DNA of 64,000 bases, taken from contig JABWDB010000011.1 in assembly GCA_019614645.1 (NCBI GenBank), positions 372,001 through 436,000 of the forward strand, read 5' to 3'. Position 1 is the stretch's first letter. The number at the start of each line of letters is the position of its first letter. The notes under the pieces were generated by a model. That model was given only the letters and a program-made list of their open reading frames with translations. It searched no databases and had not been told where the DNA came from. The translations under genes and the position numbers were made by a program. This stretch comes from Stratiolaelaps scimitus (Eukaryota > Arthropoda > Arachnida > Mesostigmata > Laelapidae). Shown one piece after another: positions 51,448-63,400 of this stretch.

Positions 51448-51766
51448 TCCATGTAACAACTCGAACCTCTCTCCACCAACGTCGCCGCTGTCGAAACCTT
51501 ACGAGCGTGACATCGATACGTTGCGCTCCTGTTAACCTTATTGCTAACAGTCGGTGCTCGTTCGCCTCGGCCGGGGTCCTTCCCGCGGCGCTTCTCACAG
51601 GAAGAGGTCTACGCTTCAATCGAGTTCGACCGGCAGCTGCCGGTGACGCCTGTGCCCTGGCGGAAAGGAACCTGTTTTCCAGACACCAAGCGCTTCTCCC
51701 AAAGGCCTCCTAGCCTGTTCGACGCACCGGCCAGCGAGAGACGGGACGGACCTGTCCCGCCCTGAG
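51448..51766 (+). CDS. Weak candidate exons, unknown product
   Basis: Two adjoining frames look coding-like. The first ends ...TSPLSKPYERDIDTLRS near 51533. The second follows an acceptor (GGCGCTTCTCACAG, about 51600) and reads EEVYASIEFDRQLPVTPVPW on to a TGA at 51766, with mainly G/C third bases. A link between them would need an intron of some 60-70 bp starting at a weak donor. No family is recognised. The second exon is the better supported. Confidence 0.3.
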
Positions 51767-51968
51767 AGTGCCACCTGTCCCAAGCTGTAGGCAGATTAAA
51801 GGTGACAGATATATCGAGCTTTTACCTTAGCCTGCTTCCTACATTTCCTCGGCTTCAGCCGGGGTCGAAAAACCTAACCTGTGCTGGAGAGCTCGCGCCT
51901 CGAGTAGGAGGGGCTGGCGGATATTGATTAGTTTAGAATCCCCTGTGACAACACACCGATGTACAACA

Positions 51969-51970
51969 TC

Positions 51971-52008
<38 letters not shown>
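51969..52008. repeat. (TA)n microsatellite
   Basis: A TA tract with one ACA interruption. About 95 bp downstream (52104) TTTTCAGGCTTACTCTC loosely resembles the foldback arm at 13341; too weak to count as a copy. Confidence 0.9.
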
Positions 52009-52011
<3 letters not shown>

Positions 52012-53103
52012 GAGGACAACAGACGACAGGAAGTAAGGCGCCGAGACATATGTACGCGCTCGTACATTGAATGCGTTAGATAGATATAAAAAGAAGAGAT
52101 CTTTTCAGGCTTACTCTCGGTCAGCACTTAATGTCCACGGTGGCGCGTTTGCATCGCTCCACGTTAGGGCATTTCCAGGGTGTTTGATACACACATCCAC
52201 GTTTGATACACAGCACAGACAGGATGCAACCCGCTAAGGATACCTATTCATTTCCATCCCAGGAGTGAGCGAAGCATACGCGAACGGCGTTCACCGTTGT
52301 TGAGTCACCTATGTTGACTCTGGACGTTTATCTGGCTAGTTAGGCTGGCTCATAGCACTTGGCGCTTGCTGCACGCACGAGGCGCCGAGCGACCATGTGA
52401 GATGGAAACCATGCCCAGGTATGATCCCGTACGACGTATACATGGTAATTGATCTTTCAAGCATCACGCATCATCATCATCGTCGTCGTCATTATGGCGT
52501 GGCCATCGCAAGGGGCCTTCCCCAAGTGTGCTAATAACGTGAGGCCTATAGTCGCAAGGAAGTCAGCGCGTTTTTTTTCTTATGGTTTATCTATCCACTG
52601 CAGCTGACAGCATATCAGTACGCCATTTTGACGAGTGAATGAGCCGGAACTTTGGTGTTTGAGTGCCGTTCGCGACACGTGGGCCAATTCGTCCAATTTT
52701 TGTTTATATATATTCTCTCTATCTCGTTTTGAGAACTGGACAGTAATTCAAGAGTAAACGTGATCTTTCTCGAGTGGCTCGACGTCTTCGAAAAAACAAA
52801 TCAAAATGAATATATCATTTTCGAAGATATCGTCAGCGTATGAGACACTTTTGTGTCACATATCGAGTGTCGCGGTCCATTCGAAGAACTCATGGCGCTG
52901 TCCATGGCCTTTCGCTGTATTATGAGATATCTTAGATAGACTAGCGTTTCGACAGAGAACCTTGAGGATCCCATCACTAGAAAAGCGTATAGGTGATACT
53001 GTGTCACCAAACCGACGTACAAGCATTGTCTAGTTATTTAGCAGTGTTTCGGAATCCCCCTAGACATACATTTCAACTTGTCCTTTATGGGCACTTTAAA
53101 CAA

Positions 53104-53591
53104 TGAAAAGAAAAGTATGTCCAGGATATATGGGCGTATACCATATGATTGGCAATGTAGAGGTTTCACGTGATCCAACGCAATCTCTGTGTCTCCACGA
53201 TTCGTTTCTGACGGGGAATGCTTTTTGTCCGAGAGGAGCAGTGCGAAATATGAACAGATATCAAATATTGAATTACGCGCACTCTACTTCGCATGAGATA
53301 TCATCGGTATATTGACGATCGTACTCAGCATTTCGAGATGCATTTAACTATGGTCCGTTTTCTCCATTGGCTTATGAGATCGACGAAATGCTTAGCTCAA
53401 CCATGGATGCCATTTCGAATGTATATACATATCATAACATGGCTAGGAAGCACTTTATTCGGATGTTATGTTTAGTTGTGATGCATCAACAACAACAACA
53501 ACAACTGTTGACTATACAACTGGAATATTTACGAAGGACGAAATCTGCGGACCCGCCCATCGGTACGTTGTCGTGGAATCCTTCCTACTAG
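53104..53591 (+). CDS. Weak candidate coding region, unknown product
   Basis: An ATG frame (MKRKVCPGYMGVYHMIG...) runs from 53104 to a stop near 53315. A second frame starts after a CTCAG acceptor at 53328 and reads FRDAFNYGPFSPLAYEIDEM, then a Q run from CAA repeats, to a TAG at 53591. Both have a reasonable residue mix. The only donor seen between them (TCG/GTATAT at 53305) would leave a 22-23 bp intron, too short to be likely. They may be one broken frame or two exons with unseen sites. No family is recognised. Confidence 0.25.
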
Positions 53592-55974
53592 GCGATATTT
53601 CATGCTTGCTTTATATATATATATATATATATTTAATAATTATTTGGTACTTTTGAGGGGGGGGGTGTCTGTGAAATGTTTCCTGTCAACTTCTGGTTCT
53701 TATGAAAGGTCCTTCTGAGTTCTTCTTCTTCCTACTAGAGACTCCAGTCGGTACGGCCAAGGGACCAGCGGCAGTGCGAGCGGGCACTAGCAAGATATAC
53801 GGGGAACAGCTGGTAGGTCTACCTTTCTAGATAGCAGGGTATAACGTCGCCTCGTGCGGATAATGTTGCTTTTTCCACTGCTGACGTTCTACACCGACGT
53901 GTGTCTGGCCAAGGCCAGGAAGGAAAGAGCTCGTAACGAAAGGACGGGAGTGCACGCATCCTGCGCGCCTCGAGATTCCTTTTCAAGGGGACGCACTCGA
54001 TCCCGCCATTCATGGAACGTCTAAGAAAACATTGGTCCTATCAAGCCTTTTCACTGATGTATACTACATGGCACAGCTATACCTAAGCGCCTACCCAACA
54101 CCGAGCGGGATCCGATGAATAAACGGTGATGGCTGCAAGACATGCCAGCATCGAGTGAAAGAGCAAGTAAGGTCCCCTGATGTCCACCGAATGATTCCGG
54201 TAATTAAAGAATTAAGGGTTCACGCGGAACGTTCGAGTTATAAATGCTGATAATGATTGGACACCTGTGAGAGTGAGTCCGGAATATGTTTAATACTTCC
54301 AATGTCGAAAGCAGTTGTATCGTGGATGTCAAATGGTGGCTGAGCGTTAGCCTGGAAATTGCACGTTTTTAGATTGGATATCTATTAACCAATCAGTCAA
54401 TTAATCACTCACTATCAATAGCGTGCATGAGACACGGTTACGAGCATGTTGCCAGTAGAGCCACAAGTAAAGCGGTGGCACGTATAGATTTAGGGGCTTA
54501 GAGCATGCGTTCCATATGCCACTTAGTAAAATGTCTATAGTGTCTCTAACTTAACGTGCAGGCTCATCTGTAGGATGCTGCATTGAACCGCATGCAAGTA
54601 CTTGGGCTCTGCTTGCATACAAATTCCAGACCTCCTGGTGACTTTCCGCGCCCACTTAGCAGGTGAGGAGTCTCCTAGAAGTTAAATACTTGGGGGGTTC
54701 ACCTTAGAACATGTTTATAACAGCACAAAGCTTACAAAAGTAAAACCTAAAAAAATTTCACCTCCCCATGAATACGTGTTTCTTCATTTTGAATTCTATT
54801 ATAATTATTAAAAAAAAAACATGCTGAAACGAACGCGCCGATGATAAGCAATTCTAGCGTAATGTTACGTCGTATAAGGCGTGCGTCAGAATGCCTCGAT
54901 GCAGTGATCAGCCTAGACTGAGTGATTGCCCTCGACTTATCGATGCTGAGTTCGCAGAGCGCTAAACGCTACAGAAGCAAGTTTCTATCTGTTTTGTATC
55001 ATTGCGGTTCATCCAGCCTTCGACTTGGCAAGGGTTGCCCATCTCTCGTTCAAGCAGCGGTTTGAACTAGCGGCCATAAATTGCGTTGTCTCTGATCTCT
55101 TTGTTGAACGGAAGTGCGACCCTCGCTCTCGCTCTCTCTCTCTCTTCTCTACCAAACGCTTGTCAACCGGCTTAGTTCACTGGTTCAAGATTTAAATCAG
55201 CCAGCGGAGACATATAGTACATTGACACAAGCCTTTCCTGTTAGCCATAGGCCCGGCACTCCGCTTCGGGCAGACGCGCACCCGGTGCAGAGTAGAGAAC
55301 CCAGTTCGCACAGATGGAGAAGATTCGATCGTCACCTTGAGAGAGAGAGAGAGGACCTGCAGTCCAGCAGATTCTTCGAGTCGTTCCTCAAGTCTCCTCG
55401 TCCCCTCCGAACAGCTCGCGGCATAAAGCGGCTATTCCACAAACGAAACAAAGCAGTTCTCTGCAGATTTCTGCAGAGCTAGGATTATTTTCTATCATTA
55501 ATCATTAATGTCCCAATTTCATCATAACCATCATATCAGCTACCGTTGAGAGGACCGATACCCCGACTTTGCCCACTTAGGGACTACTCACGACGTCTCC
55601 GGCGCTGGCGGCGGCAGCGCCGACAACATGTTTCCATCTGTACGGGTGTATCTCCATCGACATTTACGTGTCGCGTTAGTCAATACATCGAAGCTTTCAC
55701 TGGCCGCCGGTCTCTGAGTCCTTCGCCGGCGCCTTCCGAGATGGGAAGGTTTCGAGAAGGGAAACTCCGCCATCATCTGCCTGCTAGAGCCGCGGCAGTA
55801 GAGCGCCTCGTCGGAGTTCGCGCTCGGTGGCGAATGCTCAGAGTGATGAGTGATCAAGTACGTCTATGTTATTTATGCGATCACCAGCATGACTTTCTGC
55901 CGACGCCACTCGACTCATGTAGCGTCGAGCCGATGGGCGGCCACACTGAATAGTGGCCTGAATAGTGGCGCCGA
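53592..55974. other. No supported gene
   Basis: TA tract at 53612-53633, G9 near 53657, CT run near 55128-55143. Frames at 55114 and 55546 (122 and 135 codons) are arginine/serine-rich with no domain. A tandem 11-12 bp repeat TGAATAGTGGC lies just before the LINE at about 55947-55970. Confidence 0.5.
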
Positions 55975-55998
55975 CGTTTATCGTCTACGGCACGAGGT

Positions 55999-57198
55999 TG
56001 CCAATTTGGTTTTCGCAAGTCCCGCTCAACCGACTTGGCCCTTGCGCATTTATGCCACGAAGTGTCTACAGCGCTGGAATCCAAGTACCTGTGCCTCGGG
56101 GTTTTCTTGGATATAGCGGCGGCGTTCAACTGTTTACGTCACTCCCTCTTCTTGCAAATGCTCGAACATCTTGGATGCAACGACATGGTGTTATGCTGGT
56201 TCAGGTCGTATCTGATGGACAGGCGGCAGGCCGTGAAAGTTGGGTCGGTGACATCGTCTTGGGAAGTCCTTAACATTGGGACTCCACAGGGGTCTATCGT
56301 GGGGCCCTTTATGTTTATCATTCTGATTAATTTTATCTTATTAAAGATAGCGAAGGTTGTTCCCTGTAAGACAATTACGTACGCAGACGACACGACACTC
56401 CTGTTTCGCATCAGACCATCGGCGGACCAAACAGAGTTACTGCTTGCGATAGAGAAAGTAGAGTATGTAGTAAAGATTTTTGGGAGATTTGGTCTAGTCG
56501 TCAATGCGGGGAAAACCTGCCTTACTCTGTTTTGTACACCTCAGAGAAGGAGACCGGTAGACTCAGTTTTATTTTGTGGTGAGCAGGTGTCGTTATCGGA
56601 TACGGCTAAATGCCTCGGTCTTTTGTTGCATAAGCATCTCAAATGGTCTGCCCATTTGAGAGCTATCACTCCTAAATGCTACGCTGTAATTGCTCGCATT
56701 CGACGTCTTCGAGAGCTTGGATTTCCGAAGAATTGCCTCTTGCTTGTCTACAATTCCTTGCTAATACCGACGTTGGGATATGTCATGTCCATCTGGGGCA
56801 ATGGATATAAAGAGGTAGTAGGTAGAGGGAGAGTAATTCAAAATGATGCACTTCGAGCAGTGTTTGGAAGGTCCCGCAGAGAGTCTGTTACCGACACCTA
56901 TAGCAGATACAGACTCCTCACCGTGGATAAGTTAAGTCAGGTTTCCACCGCGATTCTGGCTTTCAAAATGATCAAGGGTATAATACCGTCCGATGTCGCG
57001 TTCCCCATTGTGGCCGTCGACAGAAAAACTTCTCGCCGGGCAACAGAGTTTGTACTACCTACAGCCGTCAGGGTAACTACTTGCCAGTCTCTGGCTTATC
57101 AGATGCCGTTGGTTTGGAGCTCGCTCCCGAAGGAGGTTAGGGAGCTCACATCTACCAGGAAGTTTGCCAAGGAGATAAAGAAAATATTGCAGTTATAA
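55999..57198 (+). CDS. Reverse transcriptase fragment of the LINE
   Basis: The frame is open from after a TAG at 55963 to TAA at 57196-57198; the ORF from TTG at 56035 gives 387 residues, but similarity already starts at QFGFRKSRSTDLALAHL. Numbering from that TTG, motif A is LDIAAAFN (catalytic Asp 26; the usual FD is FN here), GTPQGS is at 82-87, YADD at 116-119, and a thumb-like region LLHKHLKWSAHL follows near 196-207. It then runs YNSLLIPTLGYVMSIWG to the C-terminus LTSTRKFAKEIKKILQL. It would copy element RNA by target-primed reverse transcription, but this copy lacks its N-terminal half and cannot be autonomous. The motif pattern fits the CR1/Jockey/L2 assemblage; the clade is not resolved. 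Confidence 0.88.
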   Translation, partial: CQFGFRKSRSTDLALAHLCHEVSTALESKYLCLGVFLDIAAAFNCLRHSLFLQMLEHLGCNDMVLCWFRSYLMDRRQAVKVGSVTSSWEVLNIGTPQGSIVGPFMFIILINFILLKIAKVVPCKTITYADDTTLLFRIRPSADQTELLLAIEKVEYVVKIFGRFGLVVNAGKTCLTLFCTPQRRRPVDSVLFCGEQVSLSDTAKCLGLLLHKHLKWSAHLRAITPKCYAVIARIRRLRELGFPKNCLLLVYNSLLIPTLGYVMSIWGNGYKEVVGRGRVIQNDALRAVFGRSRRESVTDTYSRYRLLTVDKLSQVSTAILAFKMIKGIIPSDVAFPIVAVDRKTSRRATEFVLPTAVRVTTCQSLAYQMPLVWSSLPKEVRELTSTRKFAKEIKKILQL

Positions 57199-57362
57199 TG
57201 TTATATAATTGTGTGAACTAGATACCCTGAATATTGTGAATTGTAAATAATTTGAGTGAATGTAAATATCTGTTGACAGAATAATCGATTATAATTGTGA
57301 AATCGTAATTGCATGAACAATTTGGTGATAATACGCTCTTACTTTTACCCTATTTTTTAATC

Positions 57363-57403
57363 GAGAACTTAAGCATTGTAAAATTGCAGTTCCGGAAATA
57401 AAC
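57363..57403 (+). other. LINE 3'-end segment shared with the SINE family
   Basis: Starts GAGAACTTAAGCATTGT and ends AAATAAACC. The same segment, with a few changes and about 4 extra bases, forms the 3' part of all six SINE copies (best at 34598-34642, complement). It is probably the recognition region for the LINE reverse transcriptase. Confidence 0.8.
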
Positions 57404-57408
57404 CGCAA

Positions 57409-57428
57409 ATGTTATGTTATGTTATGTT
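57409..57428 (+). repeat. (ATGTT)4 LINE tail
   Basis: Four ATGTT units end the element, in place of poly-A. The copy at 31495 has only about two units. Confidence 0.9.
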
Positions 57429-60400
57429 CGGGTCGTGGCTTCACTCGGAATGTTCGCTGAATCGGTGAGTGCTTGTCTCGAGGGCACTTGTCGAAAGAGG
57501 AATACGTGCCTACGAAGGACGGCCAGCTCTCTGTCGAGAAGAATCCACCCGAGGATGATGCGTCGTAGAAGACTTTCTACACAGACTATCTCCGCTTTCC
57601 GGAGTCGGAGTCCGTTTTTTCCAAGAATTTTGTTTCGTATCAGCTACCTTTTCTCTCGCTCTCTCTCACTTTTCCTTTCTGCCAGACGCTGCGGCAGGAT
57701 TCGTCAGTGCGTTCGCTAGATGGTAGCCAATTGTAACTGATCAACTCAGACGTACCTCAGCCAATATGCTGAAGATAACATGTACTGTCTCTTCACAGCG
57801 CATCAGGTGATCTGCACACTGCATCTTTGACTGGCAGTAACAGCTTAGCGTTTTTCTTTCTGTATCAACTAGCAACGATGCAAGCCCCTTAAACGTCGAC
57901 CCGTTTTGCATAGATAAGCACCGTGCCACGCCCAAGTGGGCCGAGCACGCACTCCGCCCGAGGTGCCTTTGAGTCTACACCTAAGCGGCCTCATATCAGC
58001 GGACTCTCTCTCGTCCGATGACGAGCAGACATTGCCTTGCCTGTGCAGCATGCTGAGAAGCGTCACATCCACTTTAGACAGCGACACCCTCAACGGCAAC
58101 GAGGCCGAACGACGTGGTCGACCACGCGCTCTTGCCTCAAGGCAAAGTCAATAGACAAAAGTGGAACGTCAACAGGCTAAGACGGGGTGTCATCCAGCGA
58201 CTGCTACCTACGGCTCATCGTTGTCTTGCAGATGGGTGGTGTAAGCTATCGACTGGCGCAACATTGAAATGCCGATAGATTGAGAGATAGTAGCGTCACA
58301 AACATTGTCTGCATGTGCAGGTTCGACTCTGTGCGCCTCGTAAATAGCCTGGCCTCGTACATTGGTCATCGCCAGGTGCCACGTTCATCGTTAGGTGGGA
58401 CAGCTGCGCAAGGCCGCGCAACTTAGGACCCGGGCAGAGAAAGATGGACGCGTCTTCGCGGGAGTTTGATGAGCCTGGCAACGAGCACTTATCGACAACG
58501 CCTAACAAGAGAGGGACATACAATATTTATCGAAAAGCCACGCCTTCCTTATTATGAGATATGCAGCTGCCATTGGTAAGCCACGCCACCGTTCGATCTC
58601 ACCCGCGGTTGCTATTTCGAGGCGCGTCAAGCAACAGGAGAAGGGGACCCCCTTGATGACAACGCGAAGGAAATCGCCGTAGACACTGAGGCTCGGCGCA
58701 GCAATTCCTTGCTGTCCAGCCCTGCATGAACTTAATATTATTCTAGGGACATCGTTGACCTCAACACCCCCCCCGTAACGGGCGAGGAGCAGTCACTGTC
58801 TGATCGTATTGCTGGATCGTGGAGGTAAAGGCGGCTGAGGAAACGGGAAACATTCGGGGAAAATTCGATACAAGAGCACTTATTCGTAGAAACACTTATC
58901 AAGGTGTATAACACCGATTGCTCGTCGGCCAGATAGATTTCAATGGGTAGATTGTCGCGGAAGGGAAAACGCAAGAAGGCGCGTGGCACAAGCCACTAAA
59001 CCGACTCGACTGCGGAAATCCAGATCGTTCGCTAGCTCTGTTTCCAACGTCTACCTTCACCTTTGAACGCTGGACGCCTTCCGCGGCCCTAATTCCCGAT
59101 GAGAGAAACTCGATGAGAGCGGGATCGGCGGCAGCTCCCGGTGACTTCCTATGCCGATTCGCTTCGAACGAGTCATGATCCGGAGGTTAGAGGGGACACG
59201 AAGGAGAGGGAAGACTTAGTGGTCGTTCGCGGCATCGGTCGGCCTAATATCAACCACTACTACTACAACAACATCACTACAACAACAACGGCGCGGCTTA
59301 ACGACACGTCGCTGCTGAGCCCGAAGGACGGCCTGGAAATAAGGAACAGCAGCCCGGTGTTCGGGATGTTGTATGGGCGCGAACGTAGAGGAACATCGCG
59401 GCATCGATGCCGCCGGCCGACAGCTGAACTGAAGAGCTGCTCTTATTGTGGTTATTCTTGCTGCTGCTGCTGCTGCTTGGCTATGACGATGGTGGTGGCG
59501 GTGCCGGCGTCGGGCTTCTATGATGACGAGGGAAGATCATTGGCTGATGGTGCCGACGGAACTGAGAAGAGAAATGCGAGCCGTATGCCGCGGCGGTTGC
59601 TGGCGACTGCTACGAGACAGTGTGGACACACCGACACATCTGTATGCGCATCCTATCTCGAAATGCTCAGAGGAACAAGAAACGACTAGGAAAGTTGCGA
59701 GAAGCAAGAACAACAGGGGAGGTGATGACAGCGTTATTGCTACGGCAGACAGCAGCAGTCGCGTAGCTGTGTTGACACCCTCAGCGTCACATTGAGCCTA
59801 TGGCCGATATGTGCTCTGCTAGGTCTGCTTCCACTGTTGCCTCTGGCTGCCGCTCAGCTAACGCTGATCTCTCTCGATCACTCGGTTCGGATCTGTTCCA
59901 TTTCCTGTCGTGCACCTAGACGCGCATGCAATACACCTTTAAGAGCACCTTTCCTTGCTGCATGAAAGGTGACTTCTACTGCGTGACCCGGGACTTGGTC
60001 TGACGGAAGACGAGTTACGGCCTACCGTAAGCGATGTCACTCAGGCGAACCCGGTGGCCTGCCTCCACTCCCCGTTGCGGGCCCGAATGAGACCAGATCG
60101 GTGATCGAGCAGCATCGTAGTACGCCCACGTTGTATTAGGTGCCAAGCGAAGTGGACAGTACCTCGGGATGTATCGGCTGATACTGTGATGTGCACCATT
60201 GAGAGTGTAGATGGCCGCACTCTCTTGTGTCGAAACGCGTTGGGACGACACCGATACAATAATAACAACAATGATTAGTCGCAACACAGGCGGCACCATG
60301 GAAAAACAGCGAGCAAACGTGGCCAAACAAGATTGTGGGCGTCAAACGCGAACGATCATCGGCCTTAGTATGCGCGCCATTCCGGCAGCCTAATTGCCGT

Positions 60401-63400
60401 GGTAACTGCTCGGCGAGCCCTCGTTCACGACATCGGAACAAAGTCAGTAGGTATCAAGGCGGACGATAATTGGCAAAGTCTGCGATGAAATGACGGGGCG
60501 AACAATTTGTTATTTCCCGAACGTCTGCAACTTTCCATAGCCACACCTGGTAAATGTCGCCACCAGGCGTTATTTAAGCCGCCGCCTAATTTGAGCTAGA
60601 TAATTGACAACGTCCTCGTTACAATCATTGCCGTAGTTATAATTAGAAACAAAATATTTCTTTGATGACGCTATTTCAACTCGTGCTTCATCTGTCGGCC
60701 GAACTTTGTTGTACCGCGTACGAAGATCGAGTCAGGCTTTCATTATAGGTGCCCGTTCACTAGAATAATTCATGGGGTATAGTGTGATGATTCCGATTGA
60801 ATTTCACCATGTTGTACCCGGACGGCATCGGATGCTCGACCCATTTCACTAGACCCCAACAGGTTAACAGGTACAAATGGATGTGCAACGCTCGCTGCAC
60901 CATTCGATCTCACACCGGCCCAGAAACACATATCCGTTCCGATCAACCGAATTCGAGCCTAGCCTATTGTCGAGGTTCATCCGTTTCTCCAGCTTCGCAT
61001 CAGCGCACGAAAGAGTCTGGCTCGCATTACAGGTGAGTTACAGGTTCACCCCGGGGGTCTCGCGCGCTCGTCGCTTAACCACTCTCCTCTAGCGCGCTGA
61101 AGCCATCCGAAGACTGAACCCAGCTCGACAAAGCAGTGGAGCTCAGCATAGGCTGTTCACATGTGTCTATCTGTCTGCGCTTGCAGAAGCATCGGCGATG
61201 AGGTCTCCGACGAGGCGGCCAATACAGTGGCGGCCTGGGATTGTCGGTTTCGTCGACAGTCCTTCGCTGGTCCCCCTACGGTACCTCTCTCTCTCCCTCT
61301 CTCTGACTCACTGGGTTCAGACCAGCCTCTCGTTGGGGCCGGATAGGCTGGCTGGCTGGCCACATCGTGGAATCGTGGGAGCGGACCTGCTGATGAGAAG
61401 AGCGTCGTCCTGTGCTCGGACGGCCTTGCTGTGCTTCCTCTTACACCTTGCCGTTGAGCAACGATTGTGTCGGCGTGGGTAAAGATCACCTGTATCAGTT
61501 GTGCCGACTGCATGTGATCGACTCCTCTGCAAGACTGGATGAGAAGGCTGAGAACTGGCGTTTTCTTAGTGAAGATGATGAATAGTAGCCGTGGATACAG
61601 TATATTTATCTGGGAGACGTTTACACGAACGTGGACACTGGTCCGCTGATTCGTCCAATTTCTTGGGCAAAATGAGCACGGGTGAGGTTTTGGAAACGGG
61701 GTCAACAGGGAACTCGATTCCGCAAACGGAATTTGGGTGAGATGACACGTCAACATAACAACGATTATATTTCTTTCAGAATTACTTTTGAAAATGAAGT
61801 CTCCTTAAAGAAGATACGTCAGCGTTCCGCCTTGCCGTATCCTACTAATTAGATATTATAGATAAATGGCAGGCGAGTAGATGCTCAGTCACGTTATTCT
61901 CTTCGTGGGCAGTTCTCTAACTGGATCCGATCGATAGCCTTCGTTTAATCTGGCCACGCAACTTCAGAGAGAGCGATCAGACATAGATCAGACATCGACA
62001 GTACCGTTAGATCTCGACTGTGACTCAACTACCTACAAAACGATTCCGGTGTTGACATCCGTCTGGCGACATCCGAAAGAAATCCGGTCAGCGCTCGGGA
62101 GCTGAAGTCCAGCTCGGCCGCATCCCGCCAGCCTGTGTCGCATTACTCCCAAGGTTTTGCATTGAGGGCCTCGAGCGTTGAGGCCGCTTTCGAGGCGCGC
62201 CCTGCCTCTTCAGCAGCCTTCAACGCTTTGTACCAGAACAGTTAATTCACTGTTTGATTTTGCAATCTATACGTTCTATAGCAGGATCGTGGCGCATTTT
62301 GAAATGTGTGAAATTGACACTGTTTAGCAAGGCGGGAGAGAAAAAAAATGTAATTCTCATTTTTGTTTAGTAATTAACTGCAAAGCTCAATATGATTAAG
62401 GCAACCTGACAATATTTTCTCGCTAGAAATGTGATACCTGAGCATCGCAGAAGCGCGATTCGACTTGTTCGATTCTTCGATATGGCCTTACCATCTTCTA
62501 TACACTGTCTCGTTAGTTGGCCCCGATTTCAGAATTCAGTTCGTCGATTGTTGGTTCGAGACAGGTCGACCTTCACATTTCACGTGAGCCTAAGCGCTGG
62601 TCCCAAATCTCCGCTGGCCTTTTTTGATTCGGCTCTTTTTAAACGAGCCTTCCTAGCACATGTACCTAAGCTCTTACCGACGCCGATGAGCAACGCGATA
62701 TTCGCATAGTATTATTATACATTGCGCAACCAATAGACACAATTGTAAATCTTAGGTCTCTCTCTCTCGAGAGAGAGGTCAGCTGTCTATCTGGGCCTCC
62801 TATCTGGGCGTTGCCCTAAATCTCGTCGGCTGTTGTTCCATGTCGTTGTTTCTCAATCAGATTGTGCTGGGGGCACCCACTTGCTTTTTGCCCACAATGG
62901 CAATGCAACACGGTAACAGCAGTGCAATATCGACGATCGATTCTGCTTCAGTCTGATTGGATACGCATCTCCCATCGGCGGTGGACCTGCACACATTGGA
63001 CAGGTTCACCGGGTCTCCCGCGCCTCAGATGCTCCGTCAGCTTGTTCGCCCGCTCAGCTGATTATCTCCCTCGACGCGATCACCTCAGAGTGTCCTCACT
63101 CATCGTCACCGGTGGTATTCGCCAGCCTATCTCCGGGCAGTTGTCGACGGCGTCAACGAATCGACAGATGGACAGCGTCTTCGCTGTATGGGACTTTCTA
63201 ACGGGTCGCGCGCTGGCGTCGAACAGAGATTCGTTAACGGTTTGTCGCTTTGTTACGAAGAGAAGGAGATCTTTCTCGAGTTGCGTTCGTTGCAATGTGC
63301 AATGCGTCCTTGTTCTCTGTGTCGATCTTCGTGTCGATCTCGATGCCGAGGGGCGCCTCTAACGCCGGCAATGTGGAGGAATGAACAAGAGAAATACCCG

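Larger units (their letters stand above)
55975..57428 (+). mobile_element. 5'-truncated non-LTR retrotransposon (CR1/Jockey-like group)
   Basis: Contains the second half of an RT ORF, a ~210-bp AT-rich 3' UTR and a tail of four ATGTT units. Coding similarity begins at about 55999 (QFGFRKSRST), so the endonuclease and first RT motifs are missing. The 5' limit is therefore approximate. No convincing target-site duplication was found. The ORF is uninterrupted, and a partner fragment at 31495 is about 99% identical, so the family was recently active. The end of the 3' UTR is shared with the SINE family. Confidence 0.85.

Noticed and set aside
51969..52136. Third copy of the 13-kb foldback next to a TA tract
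   Set aside because: TTTTCAGGCTTACTCTC only loosely resembles the arm; too many differences to claim homology by eye.
52801..53022. 73-codon minus frame as an exon
   Set aside because: Some helix-like sequence, but other frames of the same stretch look equally plausible and no splice sites fix it.
59141..59689. 182-codon plus frame as a gene
   Set aside because: Built largely from ACT/ACA and CTG repeats (poly-Thr, poly-Cys), so likely a repeat artefact.
61157..61756. 199-codon minus frame as a gene
   Set aside because: It crosses a CT-rich tract, has no domain, and is overlapped by plus-strand frames of similar quality.
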